Shown here one piece after another: positions 1 through 13,152 of a DNA stretch of 64,000 nucleotides (positions within the stretch are counted from its first letter, which is position 1; each line of letters starts with the position of its first letter). The stretch covers positions 11,701,940 through 11,765,939 of the forward strand of contig NC_052131.2 in the NCBI RefSeq assembly GCF_016086655.4, read 5' to 3'. The translations under genes were made by a program, and so were the position numbers. Origin of the DNA: Lepeophtheirus salmonis. Lineage: Eukaryota > Arthropoda > Copepoda > Siphonostomatoida > Caligidae. The notes beneath the pieces are model-generated. The model did no database searches and was not told the DNA's origin. It saw only the letters and a program-made list of their open reading frames with translations.

Positions 1-3000
1 GATTTATGTTAATTCATTTTTTTTATTTAGATACAGTAAAACCTTTATGAAGGAAACAGTGTGTGCAAAGAAAAACTGACCAAGAGATGATATCTTTAAG
101 AGAACTCTGTACGCTCTATCAAATTGGCTTTAATGGATATAAATATATAGAGATGGAAATTATAAGTCATTTCAGTATGTAAAAAAAAAATGAAACTGAA
201 AATTTTTATGATAACTGTCACAATTTAAATAATGTTTGGGAGGGGAACAGCTTGGATGCTGTGGTATTTCATTATATAATCTGTACGCAGCTATGAACGG
301 AAGGAAATAAACATGCCTCCTACTCTGTATCTAATAATGACGACATAGACAGCAATAACGCCGATATCGATCCTAAATTCTTCTCAGAGTCAAACATATT
401 TGAGTTATCATATTTTTAATGTCATCTTTTAGGAGTGACTTTTATGCTCAAGGGATACTGACAACTTTTTCATCCCAACAAATAAACCATAATTTTATAT
501 ATAATCTGAAGTACATTAACCAAATAAGACATTGCTTACAAAATAAGTGTTTTATAAACTCATGTGAAAATAAAATTACTAATGTACGCTCAAGAAATTG
601 ATCTATCCATTAAGGTCAATTTGTTAGATCCTGTGAATGGGTTCACAGTGGTGAATAAGTTAACTATAATTGGAAAGCAATATATTTCCAGATATAAAAA
701 CTTCTAAAAAGGTTCTCATATATGTGTAAGCTAGTTTAAATTGAAAATAATTTGACTAATTGGATAAAGGCCGAAAATTTTTTTATCAATGCCTTAAGAA
801 ATTACTCGATACTATCCTTGTTGTTAAAAACAATTTATAATATAAAACAAATTTATGTGTCTATAGTTTACTCATTTTTGAGGGTGTGCTTAATATTTTA
901 AAACAGTATCTCTTGTTGACCTAATGTGTAGCAATTTAGCTAAAAGTGTGTGTGACGCTCAGTGTGTCTTATTAAAAAATAAGAGGAGAGTACATATCCA
1001 TAGGTATATTTTTTTAAGCAAAGTTTGTTTGTCTTTGTGTCGACGCCTAATAAATCAGGTCAATAACGGGTACTCCCGCTAGTGGAGGATAAAGTTAACA
1101 CAATTTGAGAAAATACGCGATTTTGAAGCAATATCAACAATCTGTAAGATTGATGTAAAAATGCAAAATTACTTTGCAAGCGAGGCCACTTACAAATTCG
1201 TCTACACTTATTCTTTAATTACTACATAAATTATAAGTTTGTAATATCTTTTTTTCCATCGGTTTTTTGTACTTTTTTCATTGTTGAACCACTTTACTCT
1301 CAGTAAATTGTAAACAAAAGCGTTGTTAGAGGATAATTAAAAGCCTACATAACATGATAAAATATTGATAATTAATTTAGATGAAAAACGTAAAGGGTTT
1401 AATAATTTCATTACATATCTTCTCAACAACAATTTCGACATAAATGGATAAAGTTTGATTTACTGAAATAATTCCATTGGTTTGCTCAATGACCATTAAT
1501 CTTTTATAATCCATCGCCTATCACTCAAAATTAATGAATTAAAATATTGCTAAATAATACAAATATCCCTGCAGCCATTTATAATATATACATCAATTTC
1601 CTTTACAAATGAGGATAATATATCAAAATAAAATGCCTCAATATTCTCAATTTTTATTTTTTGTTCTTTTGAAAACTCCTGTCACTCAAATATACACATT
1701 TAATCTATATCATTAGACAAAGATACATATATAGACTCACGTAGATAAGAAGTGTGTTTTAAAAATAATTATATTGTACCCATTTTTATATTTGACGTTA
1801 AAATTTTCTCAATCACCTTTAACAGAAAAAAAAACAGTTTTATTTTTCAACTCAAAAAACAAGAAAATTGGCATATCTAATCAAGATATATATATATTGA
1901 TTGATATATACAATATTATAACCTTGAGTATTATATTTTATGCGCGTATGGTAGAACTTATGGATTCTTATGGAAAGTGAACCAGTGCCCCCCTTGTAAA
2001 AATAGTTATCAATAACTATTAAGTTATATTCCATCTTACTAATTTATCTTAATACTCGTACGATAAATGAAATTTGATTACATGCAATATCTGAGTAGGA
2101 GAAAAGATTGCTAATCAAAACTGACAGCTAACTTTCATGCTTAGTAAATGTCATCTAATGTATATTAAATATATCACATAAAGATAATTTTCTCGTTTCT
2201 ATAAAAATATACATAATTTGTCATTCATAACAAAAAAAAAATACATCTGCAATCTTTCTGCATTTAAGAAAGTTGTATTTGTATAATTATAAGAAAATGT
2301 GGACGTTGTGGAGTAACCGAATTATTAAAAAAATTCTATAAAATATTTGCATCATAAAAACTATAAATTTTTATATATCTTCAAATTTAAAATGTTCATA
2401 TTCTCTCCACCTATAAATCATTTAAGCTTATAAATTGTTACCAATCAGAAAAATTGTTAGTTATCCAAACAGACGCAAGGTGTTCAAAACATTTGCTAAC
2501 CAAGTGTCTCACAGCTCGATATTTAGCTGTACAATTATATATGATATTTATTTATAAAAGATTAGGGTTTCTATTTCTGAGGAACGTTATTTATCAGTAA
2601 AAGGGTGTGATTGAAAGACTTTATGAGAAAAAAAATAATAATAATAGATACAGATGTTGGTGTAAAATCCGGCTATTATCGATAACAACTCCATTTTTTT
2701 TTAAAGGTATAATTAAATATTATTTTTTCACCTTAAAAATAATAAAAGATTAATGAGATATAGATAAACAATAGGTTATTTTTTTTTTTTTCAAATATGA
2801 AGAAGGTAAGACGATTAAGACACTTTAGGAGTGTGTCACTTCCTTGAAAATTCTCATGGGATACGTACCAAATAAGAGTTTATTGATTAAAAATACACTA
2901 GTATTTTGTCAGATCAATTGATGGCGATGGCAAGTCGATTTTGAAATTCCAAGAAAACCGAGTTTACTTCATATTTCATTGCATCTGCTTGATCTTTATC

Positions 3001-3533
3001 ATTAAAACTCAGATTTGTGGTACTGTACATAAACATGAAACACTCTTATTTTTCCTTTTTTCCCCAGATAGTTGGTCATCAAATGAGTAATTTCTACAAA
3101 AGTACAATAGTTATGCAATGAACGAAGATATTTAACTAAAATAATTGTAATTTTTTTTGTTTTTCATCAATTTATCTATTTGAATGATAATTAATAAAAA
3201 AATTATTTTAATTCCTAAATACATTCATTATACGATAGTTTTAATTGAATTTTATCTTTCATTTCATAACTATTCTAATAATAGAAACAAGTGCCAGTAG
3301 TTGTAATACAAAAAATGAAAGAACAAAAGAGTGAATGTTCCATGTACAAAGTAGACGTTGCATAAGGTATTTTCTAATCCATCAACATTTCAAATTAAGT
3401 TCTTTTATTCTCTGACAAGACTGACTAGACTTACATATCCCACAGTTTTGTAAACGAGTTGCACTATCTCACAGTTAATTAACAAATTCAGCTCATTAGT
3501 GCTCATATATAAACATATATCCCCCAAATTATA
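1..3533. other. AT-rich stretch, no gene seen
   Basis: No open frame with recognisable protein similarity on either strand; the longest ATG frames are about 60-70 codons, which this base composition gives by chance. It holds many A and T runs and a short 9-2-9 inverted repeat at 2001-2020 (AATAGTTAT/CA/ATAACTATT). Nothing else supportable is visible. Confidence 0.6.
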
Positions 3534-3627
3534 AAATGGGCATGTGAAGCTATATAGTTTCTTTTCTTGTTTTCTGATGTATTGACTCAAGTCAATACTT
3601 AACGACTAGGCTCAGTTCAACTCCACT
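3534..3627 (+). repeat. F9 repeat, copy a
   Basis: About 95 bp that recur about 490 bp downstream at 4023-4118. Shared landmarks in the same order are AATGGG.ATG, TTTCTTGTTT, a GACTCAAGTC/GAGTCAAATG box, TTAACGACT.GG and CAACTCCA/CGACTCCA. The two copies have diverged by substitutions and small gaps, so this is an old direct duplication or two insertions of one element. No coding content is visible. Confidence 0.5.
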
Positions 3628-3679
3628 GAGTTTTTGGCCTGCCAAAGTTTAATTTATAGTGATCCTTTCACTCATACAA

Positions 3680-3750
3680 ACAAAACCCTTTATAAACAAC
3701 TAAACCCTTCGTTTTGAAAGAAAGAGTTGTTGAGGTTTGAGGATTATAAT
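3680..3750 (-). repeat. F4 repeat fragment, copy a
   Basis: Reads in reverse complement as the left arm of the F4 foldback element at 17476-17725: ATATTATAATCCTCAAACC followed by TCAACAACTCTTTC and TCAAAACGAAG. Only one arm is present, so this is a fragment. It lies between the two F9 copies. Confidence 0.45.
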
Positions 3751-4022
3751 ATACAAACGTATAATAAATAAATTGTCTCTACACGTATACGTGTACAGTA
3801 TACAGTCAAGATAGATGTTTTAGCCCACCTGAACAGTTACGAAAGACTCGCTCAATAGTAGATAAGTGAAAAGCCGCCCATTTTTAAGCGTGCAAGGATA
3901 CAAACTTATAGTTTGATTTCACAAATGAAGAAGAGAAGTAATGCATGACAAATGCGCTTATTTCTCCCTCGCTTCTCTGTATTGCTAATAAAGCAAAAAA
4001 TAAATTATCACTGAAATCACAA

Positions 4023-4135
4023 ATGGGGATGCGTATCAACATAATTTCTATTTTTCTTGTTTCCTATTCTGTTTTATCGAGTCAAATGGATCCTTAACGA
4101 CTTGGTTCGACTCGACTCCAGTTGACGCAACACTA
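4023..4135 (+). repeat. F9 repeat, copy b
   Basis: Second copy of the F9 unit, longer than copy a at the right end, where it continues into GACTCCAGTTGACGCAACAC. That right end is found inverted at 34950-35010, which shows the family is dispersed and not only locally duplicated. Confidence 0.5.
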
Positions 4136-4549
4136 ACTGAAACATTCCTTCACCTTATTTTTATTTTATTATAGATACTGACCCATTTTAATATGGTTTA
4201 CTCCGTATAGATTTACACACCATATTCAAATATGTCCATTTGTATGTACGTATATGGTATAAGGGTAAAAAGGCTCTAGTATCAACAGTCACTCATAAAT
4301 AAGTACTTTTATGTATGAGGATTAAACATGAGATTCAAACTATATACATATTATGTATTAAAATTATTACTTCTTTCAAGGATAGTATGTGATGTATAGA
4401 TATAAGAGCTATATGATGAAAAGGATATAACATGATCATCTCTGATCAAGGAATGGCATTGTTAGGAAAATCAGATTATAACCGTATGCATAACATATGT
4501 ATTTAAAAGTTGTAAGGTTAATTATAATAACAAAGGTGATTCCATAGGG

Positions 4550-4720
4550 TTGTATCAGTCCTTAAAATGGGACTTCAAATTGGTCTCGCAAATGATATTG
4601 GTCTTTGAAAAACGTCACAAATTTTAAAGCAACAATGTCTCATTTTCAATAAAATGATATACTCAAATATTTAAGTATAACATTTGAATTAGTTCATTAA
4701 AACTCTAAGTAGTTTTAAAA
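4550..4720 (+). repeat. F6 repeat, copy a
   Basis: Starts with GTATCAGTCCTTAAAATGGG and continues through GTCTC, a AAATTTTAAA block and ACATTTGAATTAG. The same order occurs at 47645-47815 (GTATCAGTCCTTAATATTGG..., CCATTTGAATTAGA). About 170 bp are alignable by eye with several small gaps. No coding content; class unknown. Confidence 0.5.
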
Positions 4721-5658
4721 TTCGTCACCATTTTTCCATTAAAGTAGGTTAATTTAAAATGATGTCATTTCTCAAAGATTGTTATTAGGACACGATATAT
4801 CCCTAAAGTTTCATTAATTTTTGAATACGATTGTCTAAATTGGTCCTTTAACACTAAATCTTTTATGGAATTTGTCCTCTATTTTCTATTTGGGTACGAA
4901 CGGGAAGAAGGGGGGGAGGTTATCACCTCAAGCAATTTCACTATGAAAATCCAAATAATCTTTAAAGTAATTTATTTCTAATTCAAATCAATTTCTTTAG
5001 TGATAAATTGATAAATCGTTAGAAAAGCGGGACAGCTGGTATTTCTATTATTTTTTTTCCTTCACTTCTAATCAAACCATTGGTACCTACAATTTTTTGG
5101 TATGTCGAAGGAAGTATAAATGAAAATATTCCTTGTCCAGGTGCAGCTATCTCCCCTCTTCTCAACACTGATTACATATGTGTACTATGACCCGTTACCT
5201 CTTTCGAGAAACAAAAAAACCAAAACATTTTCATAAATGATTGATGCGTTTTAGGTATTCCACAAGAGATCTTCAAAATATTATTACTATTGTTATATAG
5301 AGCACCTATGAAAAAAATGAGAAAATTAATACTCATTTCAGAAATGATGTTATTGTGTTTTTGTAGGTGATGTGGAACATTACTATGAAATTGGATACGT
5401 ACAAAGAAATTTTAATCATATTGTTTTTCCAGGAATAATTTTTTGAACACGTAAAAAGTAATTTATGTGTTTGTAAATTTGGCAAACTAATTAATTATTA
5501 CATATACAAAAATATATTACTTTCTGTATTCCCTAAGAAAAATTATCTTTTAATATGAGTTTTTCTCAATAACATAGGAACTTACACTGCATCTTTTTAT
5601 CTGTGTTCATAATTAGTGGTCCGATAATTAATTTGTATATAAAATGTTCCATGTTTTA
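4721..5658. other. No gene or repeat recognised
   Basis: AT-rich DNA without a supportable gene. A short G-rich tract (GGGAAGAAGGGGGGGAGG, about 4901-4918) stands out locally but has no obvious meaning. Confidence 0.5.
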
Positions 5659-5960
5659 TTTTTGTCAGCTGTCGATTGTTTTACGACTCATATTCATTAT
5701 TAGCGTTCCGAAATGTGATTTGTAGATATTCTTCGAGTTGTTATTTTTATTATACCGCACAACCTTTACTAAAAAAAAACAACAGAAAAATTGGCCCTAA
5801 ATCATTTGGTAACTAGCCAATTTTTTCCATTGAGGGCATTATAATTTAATAATTGATGGGAATTGTTCACAGCTCAACAAAACCTAATTCCAATTCAACC
5901 AATCAATGTGAAGTACACTAATTACAGGAAAAGAAGTAGAAAAATCAACAGCTGACAAAA
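5659..5960. mobile_element. F1 MITE-like element, copy a
   Basis: About 300 bp bounded by inverted ends. The left end reads TTTTTGTCAGCTGTCGATT and the right end, read in reverse complement, TTTTTGTCAGCTGTTGATTT. Similarity between the arms continues inward for about 60 bp, including TTAGCGTTC against TTAGTGTAC. The right half carries the family core: GCACAACCTTTAC, GGTAACTAGCCAATTT, GGGAATTGTTCACAGCTCAA and AACCAATCAATG. No transposase is encoded. This is the architecture of a non-autonomous DNA transposon. Superfamily and target duplication are not clear. Confidence 0.6.
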
Positions 5961-5996
5961 AATATAGTGTTAGTCAAATAACGTTGTGCCTCATCT

Positions 5997-6345
5997 ATTA
6001 TTTTGTCACTTGTCGATAGTTCAACTACTTATGTCCGTAATTAGTGTTCTGAACAGGAATAACTTAGTATGGAATAATAATAAATCTCCTAGTTTGATGT
6101 AATTGGCGAATTACCAACTGATTTTGAGTCCCTTTTTTCTTCATCATTTTGGTGGAAAGGTTGGGCGATGGAATTGAGATTACACAATAAGAAAAATTTA
6201 CTCGATGATATCCATATTGTAACTCTTAATCTTTTCCCCTCCAATATAATAAAAGACCAAAAATAAATCGGTAACCACTACATCACCAATTTTTTACAAT
6301 TACATTTTATAGTAGGGAATTGTTCACAGTTTAACAAAAGCTAAA
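5997..6345. mobile_element. F1 MITE-like element, copy b
   Basis: Lies within 40 bp of copy a. The left half is in minus orientation: TTTTGTCACTTGTCGATAG, GTAATTAGTGTTCTGAAC, then GCGAATTACCAACTGATTTT and AAAGGTTGGG. The right half returns in plus orientation (AAAGACCAAAAATAAATCGG, then GGGAATTGTTCACAGTTTAA) but stops before the terminal CAGCTGAC box, so it is truncated. The two opposed halves suggest the full element is a foldback made of two inverted half-units. Confidence 0.5.
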
Positions 6346-8242
6346 GGACTATGTCCAATGTACGTACACAATATAGTTTCCCTCTCAGGATCTCGTTTTT
6401 TTAATTGAAAATATACATTTCCCCTCGAAGTCCTGTGTTTAATTATTTCATAATATAAAATCCACTTTGCAATTATACAGTACACTGTCATGACTTTTAA
6501 TCAAAGTGTAAAATTGTATATTTCAAAATTATATAGCGCCCATCTCAGCCAAAAATTAGGTTTTTCATCCCTTACTATTTAAGACTTTTATTCAAGGTGG
6601 GATCGTATTACATAATTCTAAAACGTGGGGTCCATGGACTCAAAAAATAACATTCGCGCTATTAGTGATAATAAAAATGACAATCGAGAATATATGGATA
6701 AGAATAGGTAAAAAAAATTTCATTCTTCAAAACATGTGTAACTAAATTTTACTGTATTGATTATTAACTAACAGGATCCAAATATTTCTGGGGATCCTAC
6801 ATTTAATAAAAAAGTTACCGAGATATCCCTCCAACGGACACACAGGTTGTAAGTGAAGGTTGGATTTTGAAGGTGCAAACACAAGGTATAATCTAGAGGG
6901 ATGTGAATATTGGCTAAATTGGGTGAGCGTAAATTTAAAGAAAAGTATTTGTTGGTAAGTATATGAATACTTTTATTTATTACTTCTCCCTATTTCGACA
7001 AATTCTAACGTATCAGCACGCAAAGAATTATATAGTTTATAGTAACCCCTGTCAGAAGATATGTTGTCTCTCAAACAATATAATATTATTTATGCAATCT
7101 CTCAGGTAGGGTTTTTACGCTGACCTCAATTTGCCCAATTTTCTCATCTCTAATCACATACTTACTATATAAGGATATGGGGTTAAAAGATAATTAACAT
7201 ATACGAATATTGGTGGAAGGGTATCTAAAAATATTAAAAACTTGCGTATATACTTTTTACTTACAAGGTCTCTAATTGGAATTATACTAATCAATATTTT
7301 AAATAATTACAAGAAATATGAGTTGTAGTAGAATCCACATTATACTTAAAAAAAATATATATGAATATTTGATATTTCTTAGGATATTTAATACTTATTT
7401 AAAAATTTCATGGTCACCACAATTATACGGAGAGAGCATACACTCATATATAAATCCATAATTTTTCACAATTTAAATATAAAAAAGCTTGACATCCCAA
7501 TTGGACACAACTCATAAATAATCACTTTTTGCACCAAATTAATGGTCTTAAAAATATATTAGACCATTTCCGTTCTACCTTGGACAAATGACATGGATAT
7601 TAGGCAAAGATAACATGCCTACATATATATACGACTACAAAATAAATCAATTTTTGTGAGGCCTTCATTTAATAATAACGTAGGATGCTTCAAACTAATG
7701 TGCAAAAGAGTTACGAATTATATGTAAATTATTTACATACATACATATATATATCATGATGGATGTGCCTATAATAATGGGTTATTCATGCAATTAGGTA
7801 ACGCACATATATATGTCTGATTGCATACAAAAACGATTGTACCTATTGTAAGATACACAAAGATCCAACATTGAATTTAATTTGTAGTGAAATCTATTAA
7901 TAAATAAAAAAAGAAAATCGTTAAATAGATATGATAAGCATTCCATATAGCTAAAAAATGATTTTATATTTCAACTTTTCTTCCTTCAAAAAAGATTAAT
8001 AGTTGACCAATTCTACCTTTAACTCTCCTTTAGATATTTCCTTGGGGATGTTTATCCACTCAAGAGACAAACATATATTTTAATATCTCGCGTGTGTCAT
8101 ACTTTTGCTCCACCTTCTATGTAAATTCTTAATTGTTTTATACTGCTAAGCTATCCATTATAATGTTGGGGTGACTAAATACACCAAGAAGATACACCTT
8201 TTAGGTTTTGTAGAGAAGTAACGGAGGGTGAATATTCATAAA
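6346..8242. other. No gene or repeat recognised
   Basis: AT-rich sequence with short TA runs. I see no coding similarity, RNA gene or repeat that recurs elsewhere in the window. Confidence 0.5.
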
Positions 8243-8344
8243 TGTTTAACAGCTCAACAAGAGTTTATTATAATTAAACCAATCAATGTTGAGAACAAAA
8301 ATAAGGGACATCATTGGTAGAAAAATTTACAGCTCACAAAAAAA
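8243..8344 (+). repeat. F1 repeat, copy c (tail part)
   Basis: Contains AACAGCTCAACAAGAG, AAACCAATCAATGTTGAGAA and AGAAAAATTTACAGCTCAC in family order and ends near the expected terminus. The head half (AACCTTT / CAACCAACTGATTTT) is absent. Confidence 0.5.
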
Positions 8345-8730
8345 TAACTTTGTAAACTTTTATAAGAAATAAAAATTGCCATAGGAAGGAAAACTATAGT
8401 GTATAATGAACAGATGACGCTTGCTTTGGGGCCGTATCGAGATATTTACACTCTTATTAATACGAATAGAATAATAAATTATTGCTCTAATAATTTATTG
8501 GAGTTATTTAGCATTTTTTTGTTTTTTTAAAGATACATAACTGTAAAGGCTGTTCAATCAATAGTAGAAAAAAAATATATAAATAGGTATAAGAAACTTG
8601 AATCTTATGAATTTATTTTTACTAAACTCAGTATTTCTGGTAAGTTATTTTGCTAAAAAAAAATATGCATTGGATTGGTTCAACATAAAGTGACTAAATA
8701 TGAAAGGGTAGGGAAGTTTTGCCCTCATGG

Positions 8731-8835
8731 ATTGACCAGTTCCATTGGCAAGGCAGACAAGTCTGCACATGTTTCAGCTTCTGTGCACTATTCAGCGCAA
8801 TGGTATCTGTCTGACTCCAAGTATTGATGGTCAAT
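8731..8835. mobile_element. Small 105 bp inverted-repeat element
   Basis: The left end ATTGACCAGTTCCATTGGC, continuing AAGGCAGACA, matches the reverse complement of the right end (ATTGACCATCAATACTTGG, then AGTCAGACAGA) with one or two gaps. The arms are about 30 bp around an unpaired centre of about 45 bp. It is too short to encode anything and is best read as a tiny MITE or foldback sequence. A GGCAAGACAGACAG block like its left arm recurs near 49276. Confidence 0.45.
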
Positions 8836-10409
8836 TGAAACTTTTGGTTTTTTGAGAGTAATTAATTTTCTGGTTCTCTTAGAACATGCTAAGATTATGC
8901 TATCTTTGCAATGCACGAGAAAAGAAACATGATGTTTGATACATATGATAAATTCCATTTAAACATCAGTAACGCAAACTACTGAGAGTTGAAGAAATAT
9001 AAATATCGTTCTTACAGCAACTTTAATATACTAATTCGTAGATTAGTGATTAGTAGAATGCCCACCTCTGGTAATTAGAAAATAAAAAAGTAATATTAAA
9101 AGATCTTTTGGTCTGAAAAATCTTAGTTTCTTGAGAACCTTAATTATTGTTGAAGGAAAGTAGATTATGAAGAGGAGTTAAATTTGGTTAAAGCAAGCTC
9201 AGAAACGTAAGAGAAACAATAATTTGTTATGTCCTGTCCTTATGAACCACACTAATAAACATATAAGTAGATACGACGTACCATCATTCATTTACGTATT
9301 ATTTTTTTAAAGAATAGGAATTGATCTATTAGTAATATTTATATATTACTGTTTGGTAAAAATGTATTTGTTAAATACGCCTTTTATTCAAAATCATAGT
9401 TGTATGCAAAGCCTTTGTGGGTGTTTTTGAATCATTTTGGTGAAAAAAGAATTATCATAATACATGTGGTATTTGACTCATAGAGAACAAATTTTTCATA
9501 CTTTATATCAGTGCTTTTGTTCTGTTATTTCTATGATCGTAAGCTATGTTTATCAAATGTAAGTCAATAGGATTGAAACAATGAAGGGGGAAAAGGTTAA
9601 GATTACAAAACTCAAATAATGATGAAAAATGGAATATATTTATTAAGGAATTTAATCATTTAGCTAAATTCCATAGTATATATTGTACGTTATTTCGGCA
9701 ATATGTGACTATCAGGATGGAAAAGTATTTGTATAAATGTAAATTTTATCAAATACAGAAACAATTGATTGGTTAAAATAATAGTGTAAATAAAAGGCGG
9801 CTTTTTTGTATGTTATTGATTTTTTTTTCTTCCTAATAAGTAATAAACCAGGTTAATTTGGGAACATTTGGATTACCAAATGAATTAACTCTTATTATAT
9901 TGAAAAAATAAATCACTTACGTCAATTTTGGTCATATTTTGTAAAATAAATATGATGGATCAATTTTTTTTGAAGAATAGGTCAAAATGTAATGAGTTTA
10001 CATGTAATGTGTATAGTTTTATATTATTGATAGACTTCTAATGAATAAACATTAACCAAATTATAAAGAAGAAAAGGACAAAATCGAAGTTTTATTTAAA
10101 TATTTTTATTTTTAACAAAAAAACCCAAGAGGAAGTTTTACAAGAATTCACAACCAAGATAAGGCCAAACCCAATCCCGAGAACCATATAACTCATCTAT
10201 AGTTTATTGAATGTTAAGAAGTTATAGCCATTTTATGTTTGATTCCAACATTTTTGCTCTAAATCTTTAAAAGTCAAATATTACAATAAGCCCTTGCTAC
10301 CTTAAAAAGATTTCCCTGACCAATAAAACTTTTCCCATCGTAAGATGTCACTTTTAATTTACCACAAATGATGTTTACAGCATTATTTAAGTAACACAAA
10401 AAATATATT
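8836..10409. other. No gene or repeat recognised
   Basis: AT-rich; short frames only, no recognisable similarity. Confidence 0.5.
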
Positions 10410-10632
10410 GTGTAATTTGTTGATCTTTCTGTTTGTATTTCCCTTATCAATGTTTTGGAGTTGATCGGTGTATTAGGATTAGCTCTTGTTGACCTGTGTG
10501 AAGAGTTTGCTCACAATTGTTGAATAATAATTCCAATGTTTGGAAAAATTGGCTAACGACCAACTGATTTTGGACCTTTTTGTTGTTTCTTAATAGAAAA
10601 AAGGTTCCAAGATACTATAAAGGTAACAACGT
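10410..10632 (-). repeat. F1 repeat, copy d
   Basis: Minus-orientation half-unit: TTGTTGATCTTTCTG, ATCAATGTT, ATTAGCTCTTGTTGACCTG, GCTAACGACCAACTGATTTT, AAAGGTTCCAAGATACTATA, then AAGGTAACAACG. A short extra piece of the same core (TAGCCAACTAATTTTGGCC) sits at about 10779-10797. No opposed half follows, so the copy is a single half-unit. Confidence 0.55.
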
Positions 10633-10800
10633 TAGTTAATTTATCATATGTATTCCCTTATGACATTTGATATTTGTCTTTCCTTTTGTTGTTAGTTAAA
10701 TTAATAGGATGAATTTGTGGAGGTAGCTTAGTTAGTTTTGACCTAATAATTCTCAGTGCCCTAGTGAACAAAAGATTACACTATTAGCCAACTAATTTTG

Positions 10801-13152
10801 GCCAAAAATTGACACTTGCTTATTGCTTTGTCTGTGTTTCATGCCTTCTTTCTAATATAGTTAGTACTACGCAAAGGGACTTTTGTGAACTCTTTATAAT
10901 AAAAATACGTAGAAATAATGACATTCAACTGTCATAGATCATAAAAATACGCCTTAATCAAGGCCATGAGATTTTCAAATAGTTTCTCAAAATATTTGGT
11001 AGATCATATACCATTTACAAACATATTACGTATGTACATAGGTAGCTATAATGCTACAGACAAAGAGCAGTAGTAGTTGCTGTTGTAAAATTGACAGCAG
11101 CAAGCAACGTTTTTAAGTATGTATAAAAAGACATAAAACATTGCTTTGATCTTTATCTGAAATACCTTCATTTGATGATGCGGTCTTCTCATTAAAATAC
11201 ATACGAACGTACCTATATACCAATGTTACCAAAGTAGATATAACTACGTTCTCGTTTATTTCCGTTTCTTTTTACAACTAACATATTTGAAATAACTGGG
11301 GGATGATTAATTATATATATATATATTAATATAAAAATGTCTCTTTTCAACAAGTCACTGCATGAAGATAAGGAAAAAATAAGTGTGAATTGTTAAGAGA
11401 TACTAAATGAATAACTAAGGATTTTTTTTTAAATAGACATTTTGTTAACAATTAATAATTTTTTTAAAGCATCGTATCCTTAACAATGTTTTTCTATACA
11501 AAATTGACTAACCTTTCCATTAAGAGTAGTAATAATCTTACCTAAAGAAAAAAAATACATAAATTACTAAAATTCCAAAACAAAGTTGAGAACTTTACGC
11601 TCAAGGTCTCATAAAAAACTATATCTTCAGACTCGATTATTGGCTCAAAGATGAAAAACACATGCTGAAATATGACTAAAGACTTGAGATTAACTCATAT
11701 TATTCGAGTGTAACTTATTTTATTAAATGATTGAATTGTAATATTGATGATGACTGAATCAGCACTGAGATGGACTCAGACTTACAAGTCGTACACAGAT
11801 CACACTTAACTCCCGACTCAAATGACTCGGACGCGTAAATTTTTTTTATAACCCTATTTTACCAAATGGTTTAAAAATATATAAGACCCACTGAAATACT
11901 GAAGATTATAGATACATATGTGAAAAGGTTGAAATATCGGTGAGCGTATAATTTAAATAAAGTATACATTTGGAAGCTGGCAAAAGTATAGCACTTTTAT
12001 TTATGATTCCTTCTTATTTTGAAAATTCAAAAACATTAGTTGGCTAGAAACATTATAATTATATCTGCAAATATATATGTAGTTTCCCCGAGTTTCCATA
12101 TTTTTATGACATCATATCAGGTGTGGTTTTTCTGTCTTTATTTTCAACTTTACTCTTTCAGTTTAATAGAAATAGTTATGAAGTGGGTTAATTGTGGCCA
12201 AAAATAGTGTGAATTTGGCTCTGTAAGGTATTGTCTTAAATTTTAAGACCGCTCCTGCATCGGGCGTAAAACTGTCCTGAAGAATGCACTTTGCTAAATT
12301 AATTCATATCCGCCAGCAGCGTCGTCTAACATACAACAATTGTTCGCCTATTTGTATTGTATTAGAAAAATAAATATCTTAATTTAGCTTAAATAATGAA
12401 TGATGCGTTATAGAGAAAACTTTAAAATTTAGAACGTTTTTCTAGCACTGATAAAAGGGACGGGACTGATTTTTATTTCAGTTTGAAGGAACAATGCCAT
12501 CTAAGCTCTTAGTTGATTGTTTATTGACATTTTCCTCCAAAAACATTCCACTAGATAGTTAAAACAACAGAAAATTGATACCTATGGATCAAATTTCATG
12601 GAGTAACTTGAGTTATGTAAGTACATGGGATTCCTTATAAATACATAAATAGTAAATACTTATACATAAATTCAATAATCACTAGAGGTAGAGTTTATTA
12701 CCCCTGAGGTATGAAACCTTTAGAGGAGAGGCCAAAAAAACAAATATATATATATCTTCACAAAATGTCATAGATTTTTCTTCTTCTCCATATATACATA
12801 GATAAAATTTTTTAAGAAAAGGAAAAAAATATATATCTGGAGAACCAATAAAACATTCTTCTTGGTTATTATAACCTGTTCCTTATTATCCACCTTCCAG
12901 AGGTGTAAATTCCTTTTGAATCCCTCGTTCTCACGCTACGTTTTCTATCATAACAATATATCTACGAATTATTATTGTTATTTATTTTTTTCGTTTTTGT
13001 TCTACAAAATATGGAGCTAATAATTATTTATTTATGTCTTTGATGTACCTACTAAGTTAGGTACATATACATATATTTATTGATTTCCTTAAAGTAATGA
13101 ATGAATGGGGTATCCTGAGTATGAAGATATCCGTCACTGTCATTATTGTATA
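10801..13152. other. No gene; degenerate GACTC-rich patch
   Basis: No gene seen. Around 11590-11835 there are scattered GACTC/GACTT/GAGTC words (ACTCGATT, ATGGACTCAGACTTACAAG, CCGACTCAAATGACTCGG). They resemble patches at 30290-30345 and 55765-56260 and may be a decayed repeat. A (TA)n run is at about 11313-11327. Confidence 0.4.
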
